From: Paracraurococcus ruber
GTDB taxonomy: Bacteria > Pseudomonadota > Alphaproteobacteria > Acetobacterales > Acetobacteraceae
NCBI RefSeq assembly: GCF_004353985.1
Contig: NZ_SMOA01000013.1
Location: 1-56,841 of the forward strand
Length of the DNA stretch: 56,841 nucleotides
Direction of reading: 5' to 3'
Each line of letters begins with the position of its first letter. Position 1 is the stretch's first letter. Under the pieces are notes generated by a model. It was not told where the DNA came from and did not search any database. It saw only the letters and a program-made list of their open reading frames with translations. Of this stretch, positions 1-8,243 are shown piece by piece. The translations under genes were made by a program, and so were the position numbers.

Positions 1-431
1 CAGGCGCCCAGGCAGGGCGCCGCGACGACCCGCGCGCCGCCGGGCGGCGCGGCGCGCAGGGCATCCAGCAGACCCTGCGCGCCGGCCAGGGCACAGGGCA
101 GGCTGCCGCAGACCCGGATGGTGGTCGGCGGCGCCGGCACCGCATCCTCCAGCACCTCGAAATGGTGGTAGAAGCTCGCCACCTCGAAGACCTCGACCGG
201 GGCAAGCCGCAGCCACTCCGCCAGTGCCACCAGATGCCCCTTGCGCAGGCCGCCATGGCGGTCCTGCAGCGCGTGCAGATGCTCGATCAGCAGGTCGCGC
301 CGCGGTTCCAGGCCGCCGAGCGCGTCCCGGATCGCCGCCCGCGCCGCCGGCTCCGTCCCGCGGCCGCGCGGCCCGGTCCGTGGGTGCCGCCGCCCCTGCC
401 CCGGTCGTTCCGGCGCGAACCCGTCTGCCAT
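1..431 (-). CDS. NuoE-like [2Fe-2S] subunit, NAD-dependent formate dehydrogenase type (partial)
   Basis: The first 143 codons are present; the gene runs off the left edge. After a basic, proline-rich start the protein shows the thioredoxin-like [2Fe-2S] ferredoxin fold of NuoE/FdsG: a helical segment (LIEHLHALQDRHGGL), the family block EVFEVASFYHHFEV, then the cluster cysteines in RVCGSLPC and the beginning of the second pair in PCLGA at the very edge. In formate dehydrogenases this domain helps pass electrons from the Mo/W subunit to NAD+. It can be a separate gamma subunit or the N-terminus of a NuoE-NuoF fusion, and the cut prevents telling which. The start is the ATG at 429-431. Its position next to a methanol dehydrogenase cluster fits a formate-oxidising step of C1 metabolism. 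A complex I NuoE is less likely given the FDH-like sequence, but is not excluded. Confidence 0.75.
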   Translation of the reverse strand, partial: MADGFAPERPGQGRRHPRTGPRGRGTEPAARAAIRDALGGLEPRRDLLIEHLHALQDRHGGLRKGHLVALAEWLRLAPVEVFEVASFYHHFEVLEDAVPAPPTTIRVCGSLPCALAGAQGLLDALRAAPPGGARVVAAPCLGA

Positions 432-550
432 CCGGCGTTTCCCCTGCCGCGCCCCTGCTTCCGGGCGGCCTTGCCGGCCCAGAGTGGCGACAAACCACGG
501 CCGGCGAAAGCCGGCGCGACGGCCGGCCGCCGGTCAGGCCCGCGCCCGCC

Positions 551-883
551 TCACGGGAAGCATTGCAGCGTCGCCTCGGCCTGGGCGCGCCGCAGGGCCT
601 CCACCTCCGCCCGCACCTGCGGCGGGTCGCGGAAGGCCGCGCCGCGCTCGCCGAGATTGCCGGCCAGCATGCGCAGCGCGGTGTCCGCGGCCTCGTATCG
701 CTCATAGGGCAACTGCGCCGCGATGGCGTCGATGGCGCAGGCGCAGCGTTCCAGCGCCAGCCGGGTGTTGCCGTTGGCGGCCATGCAACCCAACACGTAG
801 TCGGCCCGCGCGACGGTCGGGTAGTCATGCGCCAGGGCCGCCGGGGCCGCGAGCAGCAGGGACAAGGCCAGCACCCGCCTCAT
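551..883 (-). CDS. Small exported protein of unknown function, xox cluster
   Basis: A 110-residue protein with a clear signal peptide (MRRVLALSLLLAAPAALA, cleavage near residue 18), so probably periplasmic. Four cysteines remain in the predicted mature part: C33, C47, C49 and C108. The mature protein is largely helical and charged (RYEAADTALRMLAGNLGER, then an Arg/Glu-rich stretch to the C-terminus). Its ATG overlaps the stop of the upstream gene by 4 bases (ATGA), so the two are translationally coupled and point away from xoxF. I do not recognise a named family. The location suggests an accessory role in methanol dehydrogenase maturation or electron transfer, which is only inference from neighbourhood. 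Confidence 0.75.
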   Translation of the reverse strand: MRRVLALSLLLAAPAALAHDYPTVARADYVLGCMAANGNTRLALERCACAIDAIAAQLPYERYEAADTALRMLAGNLGERGAAFRDPPQVRAEVEALRRAQAEATLQCFP

Positions 884-1548
884 CCCGCGCCCTCCGCCGC
901 CGGCGACGCGCCGGCGAAGCGGATCTCCTCCCGCAGCCGGCCGCCCGCATCGTCCGCCGGCATGTCGGTGGCGATGCCCTGGATCCAGCCCGGCACCGCC
1001 TCGGCCAGCACGAAGCGGTAGCGGCGCTGGCGGAACAGCCGCGCCCGCGGCTCGTCGGCGAAAGGCTCCAGCAGGATCTCGCTGGCCGGCACCGCCCGCC
1101 CCGCCAGGTCCAGCATGACGCGGCGCGGCGGCGCCGCCTCGGCGAAGGCGCGGCGGAGATGGTTGCGGAACCAGCCAATGCTGCCGCCGGTCGCCGCGCT
1201 CATCTCCCGGGCGTCGCGGTCGAGGGCGAAGAGCAGCAGCGGGTTGCCGCGGAAGCCATGCGCCACCGGGTAGCGGATGGCGCGGGCGCCGGTGAGGAAT
1301 TCCGGGCTCACGTCGAAGCGGCCCTCCGCCTCGCCCGCCGTGACCTGCAGGCGGATGCGGTCCCGCACCGGCTCGCGTCCCGGCTCGTCGCGGGTGAAGC
1401 CGTAGTCGAGGCGCAGCGGCGGCTGCAGGCCGGCGAGATGCGGCGTCTCGAACAGCAGGATCTGCGCCTCGGACAGCGGCGGCGGCGCATCCGCCGCGAC
1501 CAGCAGCGGGGGTGTGGCCGCGAGGCCGAGCAGCGCACGGCGCCTCAT
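880..1548 (-). CDS. Exported protein of unknown function, divergent to xoxF
   Basis: A 222-residue protein whose N-terminus (MRRRALLGLAATPPLLVAADA) reads as an export signal. The mature part starts with LSEAQILLFETPHLAGL and has recognisable blocks: DYGFTRDEPG, a basic-acidic strand (DRIRLQV), FLTGARAIRYP, GNPLLLFALDRDAREM and TGGSIGWFRNHLRRA. I know no function for it. It starts at ATG 1546-1548, is the first gene of a leftward pair, and shares the divergent intergenic region with xoxF, so the two units may be co-regulated. The composition (beta-rich with a helical centre, no cysteines in a heme motif) argues against a cytochrome. A role in XoxF assembly or PQQ delivery is conceivable but unproven. 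Confidence 0.75.
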   Translation of the reverse strand: MRRRALLGLAATPPLLVAADAPPPLSEAQILLFETPHLAGLQPPLRLDYGFTRDEPGREPVRDRIRLQVTAGEAEGRFDVSPEFLTGARAIRYPVAHGFRGNPLLLFALDRDAREMSAATGGSIGWFRNHLRRAFAEAAPPRRVMLDLAGRAVPASEILLEPFADEPRARLFRQRRYRFVLAEAVPGWIQGIATDMPADDAGGRLREEIRFAGASPAAEGAG

Positions 1549-1874
1549 GCACCCGGTTCCTTCCCTTGCCCACAGCGCGGCCACGCGCCGCGCCGCGATG
1601 CGCCGCTGCCGCTTGCGGTCGGCACTGCGCGGCGCGGCGCGGCGCGGCGCATGCCATGTGCGGCGCGGCGGGGCGGTCGCGCAATGCGTGTTGTCGAACT
1701 CGTGCGGCCGGCCCTGGTCGCGCTTGCTTGTGCCTGCGGCGCGCATGCCAATAGCTTCTTGCGGGCGAGTGCGGCTTCGTCGCAAGCCGGCTTCGCCGAT
1801 CCGGCGGCGCGCGCCACCGGCACGAAGACCGATGCGAGGGCCTGCGGCCGCAAGGCCGATGGAGGAACGACAAG
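1549..1874. promoter_or_regulatory. Divergent intergenic region upstream of xoxF
   Basis: These 326 bases without a gene separate a leftward exported protein from rightward xoxF and should carry both promoters. Visible structure: a low-complexity GCGGC run around 1626-1650; a 10-base direct repeat GCGCATGCCA at 1647-1656 and 1741-1750; an inverted repeat CTTGCG/CGCAAG at 1758-1763 and 1781-1786; and the palindrome AAGCCGGCTT at 1784-1793. A Shine-Dalgarno GGAGG at 1861-1865 lies nine bases before the xoxF ATG. I see no convincing sigma-70 -35/-10 pair. Confidence 0.45.
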
Positions 1875-3662
1875 ATGCTGAAACGCGCCGCCCTGGCGTT
1901 GACCCTGGCCGTCGCGGCCACGGGTGCCTCCGCCAATCCGGAATTGCTCCGCCTGCAGCGCGACCCGAACCAATGGGTCATCCCGAACGGCAATTACGCA
2001 TCGCAACGCTACAGCGAGCTGAACCAGATCAACCGGGAGAACGTGAACCAGCTCCGCCCGGCCTGGCAGTTCTCCACCGGCGTGCTGCGCGGGCACGAAG
2101 GCGGGCCGCTGGTGGTCGGGGAGGTGATGTACATCCACACGCCCTTCCCCAACCGCGTCTTCGCGCTCGACCTCAACACCCCCGGCCGGGTGCTCTGGCG
2201 CTACGAGCCGACGCAGGATCCTTCCGTCATCGGCGTGATGTGCTGCGACACGGTGAACCGCGGCCCGGCCTATGCCGACGGCAAGATCATCCTCAGCCAG
2301 GCCGATACGACGCTGGTCGCGCTCGACGCCAGGACGGGCCGCGAGGTCTGGAAGGTGAAGAACGGCGATGCCGGCAAGGGCGAGACCTCGACCATGTCGC
2401 CGCTGGTGGTGGGCGACAAGGTGCTGGTCGGCATCTCCGGCGGCGAGTTCGGCATCCGCGGCCACATCACCGCCTACAACCTGGCGGATGGCAAGCAGGC
2501 CTGGCGCGCCTATTCCGTCGGCCCGGACAACGAGATCCTGTTCGACCCGCAGAAGACCACGGCCATGGGCCAGCCGGTCGGCGAGAACAGCTCGCTGCGG
2601 ACCTGGGAAGGCGACCAGTGGAAGATCGGCGGCGGCGCCACCTGGGGCTGGATCAGCTACGACCCGGAGCTGAACCTGATCTACTACGGCTCCGGCAACC
2701 CCGGCACCTGGAACCCGGTGCAGCGGCCGGGCGACAACAAGTGGTCCATGACCATCTTCGCCCGCGACGCCAATACCGGCATGGCCCGCTGGGTCTACCA
2801 GATGACGCCGCATGACGAGTGGGACTACGACGGCGTCAACGAGATGATCCTGGCCGACAACATCCAAGTCGGCAACCAGCGCGTCGCCAAGGCCCTGGTG
2901 CATTTCGACCGGAACGGCTTCGGCTACACGCTGAACCGGGAAAATGGCCAGCTGCTGGTGGCGCAGAAATTCGACCCGGCGGTGAACTGGGCGACGCATG
3001 TGGACATGGAGACCGGCCGGCCGCAGGTGGTGCGCGAATTCTCCACGCGGCAGGGCGGCGAGGACCAGAACACCCAGAACATCTGCCCGGCCGCGCTGGG
3101 CAGCAAGGACCAGCAGCCGGCGGCCTATTCGCCGCGCAGCGGCATGTTCTACGTGCCGACCAACCATGTCTGCATGGACTACGAGCCCTTCCGCGTCTCC
3201 TACACCGCGGGGCAGCCCTATATCGGCGCGACGCTGTCCATGTATCCGCCCAAGGGGTCGGACCACATGGGCAATTTCATCGCCTGGGATGCCGGCCAGG
3301 GCCGGATCGTCTGGTCGAAGCCGGAACGCTTCTCCGTCTGGTCGGGGGCGCTGGCGACGGCGGGCGACATCGTCTTCTACGGCACGCTGGAAGGCTACCT
3401 GAAGGCGGTGGACCTGAAGGACGGCAAGGAGCTGTTCAGCTACCGCACGCCGTCCGGCATCATCGGCAACGTCAACACCTTCACCCACAAGGGCAAGCAG
3501 TATGTGGCGGTGCTGTCCGGCGTCGGCGGCTGGGCCGGCATCGGCATGGCGGCCGGCCTGCAGGGGGAAAGCGAGGGGCTGGGCGCGGTCGGCGCCTACA
3601 AGTCGCTGTCCGACTACACCCAGCTCGGCGGCGTGCTGACCGTCTTCGCCCTGCCGAACTGA
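1875..3662 (+). CDS. xoxF: Lanthanide-dependent methanol dehydrogenase XoxF
   Basis: A PQQ-dependent periplasmic alcohol dehydrogenase of 595 residues with a signal peptide (cleavage near ASA-N at residue 20). It oxidises methanol to formaldehyde (possibly on to formate) and passes electrons to cytochrome cL. Diagnostic features of the eight-bladed quinoprotein are present: the vicinal disulfide C123-C124 in [12 protein letters not shown]191 and N275 as metal ligands, and the active-site block [11 protein letters not shown] with catalytic D317 and the additional D319. That second Asp separates lanthanide-type XoxF from calcium-type MxaF, which has Ala there. Tryptophan-docking repeats (for example [12 protein letters not shown]) occur throughout. 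The start is well supported by GGAGG nine bases upstream. No mxaF or mxaI is seen nearby, so XoxF may be the only methanol dehydrogenase in this locus. Identification is very secure. Confidence 0.97.
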   Translation: MLKRAALALTLAVAATGASANPELLRLQRDPNQWVIPNGNYASQRYSELNQINRENVNQLRPAWQFSTGVLRGHEGGPLVVGEVMYIHTPFPNRVFALDLNTPGRVLWRYEPTQDPSVIGVMCCDTVNRGPAYADGKIILSQADTTLVALDARTGREVWKVKNGDAGKGETSTMSPLVVGDKVLVGISGGEFGIRGHITAYNLADGKQAWRAYSVGPDNEILFDPQKTTAMGQPVGENSSLRTWEGDQWKIGGGATWGWISYDPELNLIYYGSGNPGTWNPVQRPGDNKWSMTIFARDANTGMARWVYQMTPHDEWDYDGVNEMILADNIQVGNQRVAKALVHFDRNGFGYTLNRENGQLLVAQKFDPAVNWATHVDMETGRPQVVREFSTRQGGEDQNTQNICPAALGSKDQQPAAYSPRSGMFYVPTNHVCMDYEPFRVSYTAGQPYIGATLSMYPPKGSDHMGNFIAWDAGQGRIVWSKPERFSVWSGALATAGDIVFYGTLEGYLKAVDLKDGKELFSYRTPSGIIGNVNTFTHKGKQYVAVLSGVGGWAGIGMAAGLQGESEGLGAVGAYKSLSDYTQLGGVLTVFALPN

Positions 3663-3721
3663 CCACCCGTCAACGGCGGACCGGCGCCAGGCGGCGCCGG
3701 TCCTGCGGGAGCTTTCGCCCG

Positions 3722-4132
3722 ATGAAGATGCTGATGGCTTCGGCCCTGGTGCTCGCCGCATTGGGCGGCGCCGCCCTGGCCGAGGACAAGGACGAAAAAC
3801 CCTACAAGGTCGTGGACGGCAAGGTGGACCAGGCGACCTTCAACGGCTATCGCCGCTACGGCAATTCCTGCCTGCAATGCCATGGCCCCGACGGCGCCGG
3901 CAGCAGCTACGCGCCGAACCTGACGGACTCGCTGAAGCACCTCAGCCAGGAGCAATTCGCCGAGACGGTGATCAACGGCCGGCAGAATGTCAGCAGCTCG
4001 CAGCAGAACGTCATGCCGTCCTTCGGCCATGTCGAGGATGTGGTGACCTATCTCGACGACATCTACGCCTATCTCAAGGCGCGCTCCGACGGCGCGCTGG
4101 GCCGCGGCCGGCCGGAGCGGATCGGGCGGTGA
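3722..4132 (+). CDS. xoxG: Cytochrome cL, XoxG-type electron acceptor
   Basis: A 136-residue class I c-type cytochrome with a signal peptide (MKMLMASALVLAALGGAALA). The heme-binding CLQCH lies at residues 50-54 and the likely axial methionine is M98 in NVMPSFG. The block NGYRRYGNSC before the heme site and FAETVINGRQNV after it fit the cytochromes encoded directly after xoxF, which accept electrons from the PQQ enzyme. It begins 59 bases after xoxF and ends overlapping the next gene at GTGA, so the three genes form an operon. It is shorter than many MxaG proteins, as usual for this XoxG group. Confidence 0.9.
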   Translation: MKMLMASALVLAALGGAALAEDKDEKPYKVVDGKVDQATFNGYRRYGNSCLQCHGPDGAGSSYAPNLTDSLKHLSQEQFAETVINGRQNVSSSQQNVMPSFGHVEDVVTYLDDIYAYLKARSDGALGRGRPERIGR

Positions 4133-4971
4133 GGCGGCGCGCCGCCCTCGCCACGTCGCTGGCCGTGCTGCTGCTGGCGCTGCCGGTTGCGGCGCTGCTG
4201 CCGGCTCCGCCGGCGGGGGCGCAGACCGGCGACCTGGTGGCGACGGATGCGCTGCGCGTCTGCGCCGACCCGGCCAACCTGCCCTTCTCCAACGAGCGGC
4301 AGGAGGGGTTCGAGAACCGCATCGCCGCGCTGGTGGCGAAGGCACTGGACCGGCGGCTGGACTACGTGTTCTTCCCGCAGGTGCAGGGCTTCGTGCGCAA
4401 CACCCTGCGCGCCGGCCGCTGCGACCTGGTGATGGGGACGGTGGCCGGCGACGAGCTGATGCAGAACACCAACCCCTACTACCACACCGCCTATGTCCTG
4501 GCGCACCGGACGGACCATCCGGTGCCGGAGAGCCTGGACGACCCGGCGATGAAGGCGCTGAAGCTCGGCGCCATCGCCCGCACGCCGCCGACCGACCTGC
4601 TGCTGCGGCACGGGCTGGTGGGCAACACCCGCTTCTTCCCGCTGGCGGTGGACACGCGGCATGACAGCCCCGGGGCGGAATTGCTGCAGGCGGTGGCCGA
4701 CGGCACGCTGGACGCGGCGATGGTCTGGGGCCCGATCGCCGGCTACCAGGCCCGGGTGAAGGGCCTGCCGCTCGCGCTGCGGGCGCTGCCGAGCGAGCCG
4801 GGCGCGGCGCGCATGGATTTCCGCATCACCATGGGCGTGCGCGGGCAGGAAGCCGACTGGCGCCGCCGGATCAATGCGGTGATCCGCGAGCACCAGGCGG
4901 AGATCGACGGCATCCTGCGCGACTACGGCGTGCCGCTGCTGGACGCGGAAGGCCGGCTGCAGGCGCCGTGA
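4129..4971 (+). CDS. xoxJ: XoxJ-like periplasmic solute-binding-fold protein
   Basis: A 280-residue protein read from a GTG start that overlaps the xoxG stop (GTGA). The N-terminus (RRRAALATSLAVLLLALPVAALL) is a signal peptide, followed by a type II periplasmic-binding fold beginning at DALRVCADPANLPFSNER, the usual start of the MxaJ/XoxJ family. Further blocks include CDLVMGTVAGDELMQNTNPYY and DAAMVWGPIAGYQARV. XoxJ is encoded in nearly all xoxF operons; it is thought to help activate or mature XoxF rather than import a solute. The downstream gene again starts inside this stop codon, so coupling continues. Confidence 0.9.
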   Translation: MRRRAALATSLAVLLLALPVAALLPAPPAGAQTGDLVATDALRVCADPANLPFSNERQEGFENRIAALVAKALDRRLDYVFFPQVQGFVRNTLRAGRCDLVMGTVAGDELMQNTNPYYHTAYVLAHRTDHPVPESLDDPAMKALKLGAIARTPPTDLLLRHGLVGNTRFFPLAVDTRHDSPGAELLQAVADGTLDAAMVWGPIAGYQARVKGLPLALRALPSEPGAARMDFRITMGVRGQEADWRRRINAVIREHQAEIDGILRDYGVPLLDAEGRLQAP

Positions 4972-5453
4972 GGCGGCGTGCCCTGCTGCTGGCCGCGCCG
5001 CTGCTGGCGGCGGCGGGGGAAGCCGCCGCCCCCGGCATCGGGACCATCGACACGGCGGCGGCCTGGCGGCTCTTCCAGGCCGGCGGCGCCGCCTGGATCG
5101 ACGTGCTGGACGCGCCGCGACGGCCGGCGGGGCTGCCCGCCGACACGCTCTGGCGTCCCGCCCCGCGCTTCGGCATTCCCGGCAGCCTCTGGCTGCCCGG
5201 GGCGGGGCACGAGGTGCTCCCGCCGGAGGCGGAGGCGCGGTTCCTCGCGGCGCTGGAGCAGGCGACCGGCGGCGACCGCGACCGGCCCCTGGTCGTCTAC
5301 TGCCTGATGGATTGCCGGCTGAGCCGGACCGCGGCGCAGCGCGCGGCCGGCTGGGGCTGGCGCCGCGTGCTGTGGTACCGCGAAGGCACGGATGGCTGGG
5401 AAGCCGCCGGCCTGCCGCTGGCGGCGGCGCAGCCGGCCGCGGGCTGGCGGTAG
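4968..5453 (+). CDS. PQQ-associated rhodanese-like protein (CXXCW family)
   Basis: A 161-residue exported protein with a GTG start overlapping the xoxJ stop and a signal peptide (ALLLAAPLLAAAGEAAA). The C-terminal half follows the rhodanese-like family known as PQQ-dependent catabolism-associated CXXCW motif protein: VVYCLMDCRLSRTAAQRA, then WRRVLWYREGTDGWEAAGLPL. The two cysteines are kept (CLMDC), but the tryptophan that normally follows the second one is Arg here, and the usual WMSWNAA stretch reads RLSRTAA. Function is unknown; a thiol or redox role in the quinoprotein system is inferred. Its TAG stop directly abuts the TAG of the convergent gene with no spacer. Confidence 0.8.
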   Translation: MRRRALLLAAPLLAAAGEAAAPGIGTIDTAAAWRLFQAGGAAWIDVLDAPRRPAGLPADTLWRPAPRFGIPGSLWLPGAGHEVLPPEAEARFLAALEQATGGDRDRPLVVYCLMDCRLSRTAAQRAAGWGWRRVLWYREGTDGWEAAGLPLAAAQPAAGWR

Positions 5454-6032
5454 CTATTCGCCCGGCAGCGCCGCCCGCAGCGCCCGGGTCCAGGCGCCGA
5501 GGCGCGCCTCCAGCCTGACCGGCGCCTCGCAGGCATAGCGCAGCGTGCGCTCGGCATCCGAATAGGCCTTGGCGGCGAAGAAGTGGCGTTGGGTCAGCTC
5601 CTCCTGCGCCGCGGTCGGGGCGGCGCGCTGCTCCGCCTCCAGCCCGCGCACCCGCTCGGCCAGGTCGCGCTGGCGGCGGGCGAAGCGGCGCAGCTGCTCG
5701 ATCACCTGGCCGCGCTGCGCATTGGTCTCCTCCAGCAGGCCGGCAAAGGCCAGCGGCAGCAGGCGCCGCCGCTGGTCCGGGCCGAGCGGCGCGGCGAAGC
5801 CCTCGATGGCGGCAAGGCCTTCGGCCTCCGCCACCCCGCGCGGCGCCAGGCGCCGCGCCAGCGCCGCGACCTCCGGCTCCGCGTGCCAGTCGCCCTCCCC
5901 CGCCTCGGGCCAGAGCGCGCCGGCGGCCACCACCGGCACCAGGCGCTGCACGCAGGGCCAGTCGGGGTCGCCCTTGGGCTGCGCCAGGGCGGCGGCGGGC
6001 AGCAGCGCGGCCAGCGCCAGCCAGGGCCTCAT
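5454..6032 (-). CDS. Exported helical protein of unknown function, PQQ-linked operon
   Basis: A 192-residue protein with a signal peptide (MRPWLALAALLPAAALA). The mature protein starts GDPDWPCVQRLVPVVAAGALWP and is then mainly alpha-helical, with a long Arg/Glu/Gln-rich stretch at about 105-165 that could form a coiled coil (EQLRRFARRQRDLAERVRGL). Two cysteines, C27 and C168, might pair. It is the last gene of a leftward operon and overlaps the upstream beta-propeller gene by 4 bases. I recognise no named domain. The coupled translation suggests it works with the PQQ-associated beta-propeller and binding protein. Confidence 0.75.
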   Translation of the reverse strand: MRPWLALAALLPAAALAQPKGDPDWPCVQRLVPVVAAGALWPEAGEGDWHAEPEVAALARRLAPRGVAEAEGLAAIEGFAAPLGPDQRRRLLPLAFAGLLEETNAQRGQVIEQLRRFARRQRDLAERVRGLEAEQRAAPTAAQEELTQRHFFAAKAYSDAERTLRYACEAPVRLEARLGAWTRALRAALPGE

Positions 6033-6988
6033 GGCTTCACCACCACGCCCCAGGGCGCCTGCCCCACCGGCACGCTGCGCGTCACCCGCATGGCGGCGAT
6101 GTCCACCACCGACATGTCGTTGCTGACGCCGTTGGTGGTGTAGAGCCGCCCGCCATCGGCCGAGAGCGCCAGGTTCCAGACCCGCTGGCCGACCAGCAGC
6201 AGGCGCTCCACCCGCCGCGTCGCCACGTCGACCACCGCCACGCGGTTGGCCGGGCCCAGCGCGACGAAGAGCTTCGTGGCGTCGCGGGAGAACACCATGC
6301 CGACGGGCTGCACCGCCTCCGGCGGCACGCCGGGGATGGCGAAGGACACCTGCCCCAGCACCTTCCAGTCGTCGGCGCCGATCAGGGTCAGCGTGCCGCC
6401 GATCTCGGCCGAGACCCAGAAGCGCCGCCCGTCCGGCTCCCACAGCGCATAGCGCGGCCGGGCGCCGACCAGGACATTGGCCAGGATCCTCCCGCTATCG
6501 GCCTCGATCACATGCGCCATGTTCGTGGTCTCGGAGGTGTTGACCACGAAGCGGCCATCGGGGCTGAGCCCCATGCCCTCCGGCTCCACCCCCACCGGGA
6601 TCTCCTGCAGCACCACCCCGCGCTCCACATCGACGACCGTCACCATGTTGTCGTCCTCGTTGGCGACGAAGAGGCGGCGGCCATCCGGGTGCAGCGCGGC
6701 GCGCTCGGGGTCCGACCCGCTCGGCAGGTGGCGCACGACGCGCCAGCTTTCCGTGTCCAGCACGTCGATGCGGTCGCTGTCGCCGGCGCAGACGAAGAGC
6801 AGGCGCCGGTCGCGCGAGAGCACGATGCCGCGCGGCCGCTCCCCCACCCGGACGGTGCGCAGCACCTGCAGCGTCCCGCCATCCAGGACGGTGACGGTGT
6901 TGTCCTTCTCGTTGGAGACCATGATGGTCTCCGCCCGCGCGAGCGTGGGCAGGAGGAGCGCGAGGAGGAGTGTCAGGAGGGTCGGCAT
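6029..6988 (-). CDS. PQQ-dependent catabolism-associated beta-propeller protein
   Basis: A 319-residue secreted protein with signal peptide (MPTLLTLLLALLLPTLARA) and seven or so YVTN-type repeats, each with a pattern such as VSNEKDNTVTVLDGGTLQV, LHPDGRRLFVANEDDN and LSADGGRLYTTNGVSND. It matches the family of beta-propellers found beside PQQ-dependent alcohol dehydrogenases (TIGR03866 type, by memory of the family). No catalytic residues are known; a scaffold or PQQ/enzyme handling role in the periplasm is usually assumed. It overlaps the upstream binding-protein gene by 16 bases and the downstream gene by 4, which indicates one leftward operon. Confidence 0.88.
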   Translation of the reverse strand: MPTLLTLLLALLLPTLARAETIMVSNEKDNTVTVLDGGTLQVLRTVRVGERPRGIVLSRDRRLLFVCAGDSDRIDVLDTESWRVVRHLPSGSDPERAALHPDGRRLFVANEDDNMVTVVDVERGVVLQEIPVGVEPEGMGLSPDGRFVVNTSETTNMAHVIEADSGRILANVLVGARPRYALWEPDGRRFWVSAEIGGTLTLIGADDWKVLGQVSFAIPGVPPEAVQPVGMVFSRDATKLFVALGPANRVAVVDVATRRVERLLLVGQRVWNLALSADGGRLYTTNGVSNDMSVVDIAAMRVTRSVPVGQAPWGVVVKP

Positions 6989-8163
6989 GCGGTCTCCGGC
7001 CGGTCGGTGCCGAGGGTGTCGAGCTCCGAGACGCGGTGCTGGAAGCCCGGCTGCGGCGAGACGGCGACCAGCGCCCGCGGCCCGGCCAGCAGGATGGGCT
7101 GGCGCAACTGCCCGTCCCAGTCGCGGAAGGAGAGCCGGGCGCCCTTGAAGCCGGCCAGCTCGAATTCCGGGCTGCGGAGGTAGTTTATGACGCGGGCCGG
7201 GTCGGTGGACTGGCTGCGCGTCGCGCCTTCCCCGATCGCCCGCAGCGCCAGCCAGGCAGCGTGGTCCAGCGGCGTCATGGCGCGGCCGGCCTGGGCGCGG
7301 AAGCGGCGCTGCAGCTGCGTCGCGCCCCACTGCTCGTGCACCGGCGACCAGATCGTCGGCGTCAGGCCCTGGGTGCCGGCCACCGGACGCGGGTCGGTGG
7401 TCCGCCAGGCCAGGCTCTCCCCCCAGCCGCCGGCCTCGTCGCAGACCAGCAGGATGTCGTAGCCGGGCGCCCCCTGGGTGAAGCGCGCCGCTTCCGCCGC
7501 GATGGACATGTGGCCGGTATCGGTGCGCTGCGCCCCGGGCTCATGGGTCCAGGTCTTGTCCAGCACGACGCGAAGGCCGAATTTGCGCGCGGCGCGGCGC
7601 ATCGCCTCGGCCAGCAGCTGGTCGCCCGGCGCCGGCCCGACCGCGAGGAAGAGGCTGCGCCACCGCTTCACCGCCAGGTACTGCGCCAGGGCATCGGCCA
7701 GCATGGCGCGGCTGGGCAGCACATGCAGGATGTTGCGGCGGCAATCGGCGTTGCGCAGCGCGTCGTCCGGCGCGCCGATGTTCAGCAGCAGCGCCCCCGG
7801 CTCGGCGGCGGCGGGCAGCAGCAGCTCGGCAGGCAGGTCCGCCACCACCAGGCGGAGGCCGGCGGCCAGCAACCCGCGCAACGCCTCCAGCGCCGCCTGC
7901 GGCTGCTCGGCGCGGCGCTCCTCCAATGCGAAGGCCTGGCCGGTGAAGCGGCCGGTGGTGGCGTTGTCCCGCAGGCCCAGCCGGGCGCCCTGCGCGCCCT
8001 CGTCGGCCGGCGGCGGCTCCAGCAGGGTCGCGGCCAGGGGCCGCGGCGGCCGCAGCGACAGGTAGCCGATGACGAGCGGGGACGCCTGCGCCCGCGCGGC
8101 CGAAGGCAGCAGCGCCGCGGCGGCGACCAGGGCGCGCCGGCTAAGAGCGGGCGATCCTGCCAA
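6973..8163 (-). CDS. ABC-type branched-amino-acid-like binding protein of PQQ systems
   Basis: A 396-residue periplasmic protein read from TTG at 8161-8163, chosen because a strong GGGAGGAG sits about five bases upstream and the signal sequence (SRRALVAAAALLPSAARA) follows at once; an upstream ATG would add 31 unlikely residues. The body has the Leu/Ile/Val-binding-protein-like fold: PLVIGYLSLRPPRPLAATLL, a GARLGLRDNATTGRF block, and IGAPDDALRNADCRRNILHV. It corresponds to the substrate-binding component regularly found with PQQ-dependent alcohol dehydrogenases (TIGR03863 type). No permease is encoded nearby, so a ligand-sensing or PQQ/alcohol binding role is possible. It heads the leftward three-gene operon. 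Confidence 0.85.
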   Translation of the reverse strand: MAGSPALSRRALVAAAALLPSAARAQASPLVIGYLSLRPPRPLAATLLEPPPADEGAQGARLGLRDNATTGRFTGQAFALEERRAEQPQAALEALRGLLAAGLRLVVADLPAELLLPAAAEPGALLLNIGAPDDALRNADCRRNILHVLPSRAMLADALAQYLAVKRWRSLFLAVGPAPGDQLLAEAMRRAARKFGLRVVLDKTWTHEPGAQRTDTGHMSIAAEAARFTQGAPGYDILLVCDEAGGWGESLAWRTTDPRPVAGTQGLTPTIWSPVHEQWGATQLQRRFRAQAGRAMTPLDHAAWLALRAIGEGATRSQSTDPARVINYLRSPEFELAGFKGARLSFRDWDGQLRQPILLAGPRALVAVSPQPGFQHRVSELDTLGTDRPETACRPS

Positions 8164-8243
8164 GCCGTCTCCTCCCGCGCACCGGCATCCTGCCGACGCG
8201 TCCCGTGTATCCTGTCCCGGGATCGGGGAGGTGCGGAGACGCG

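Noticed and set aside
241-1881. A 546-codon plus-strand frame at the left end
   Set aside because: It is opposite three well-supported minus-strand genes with signal peptides and family matches, and is repetitive in Ala/Arg.
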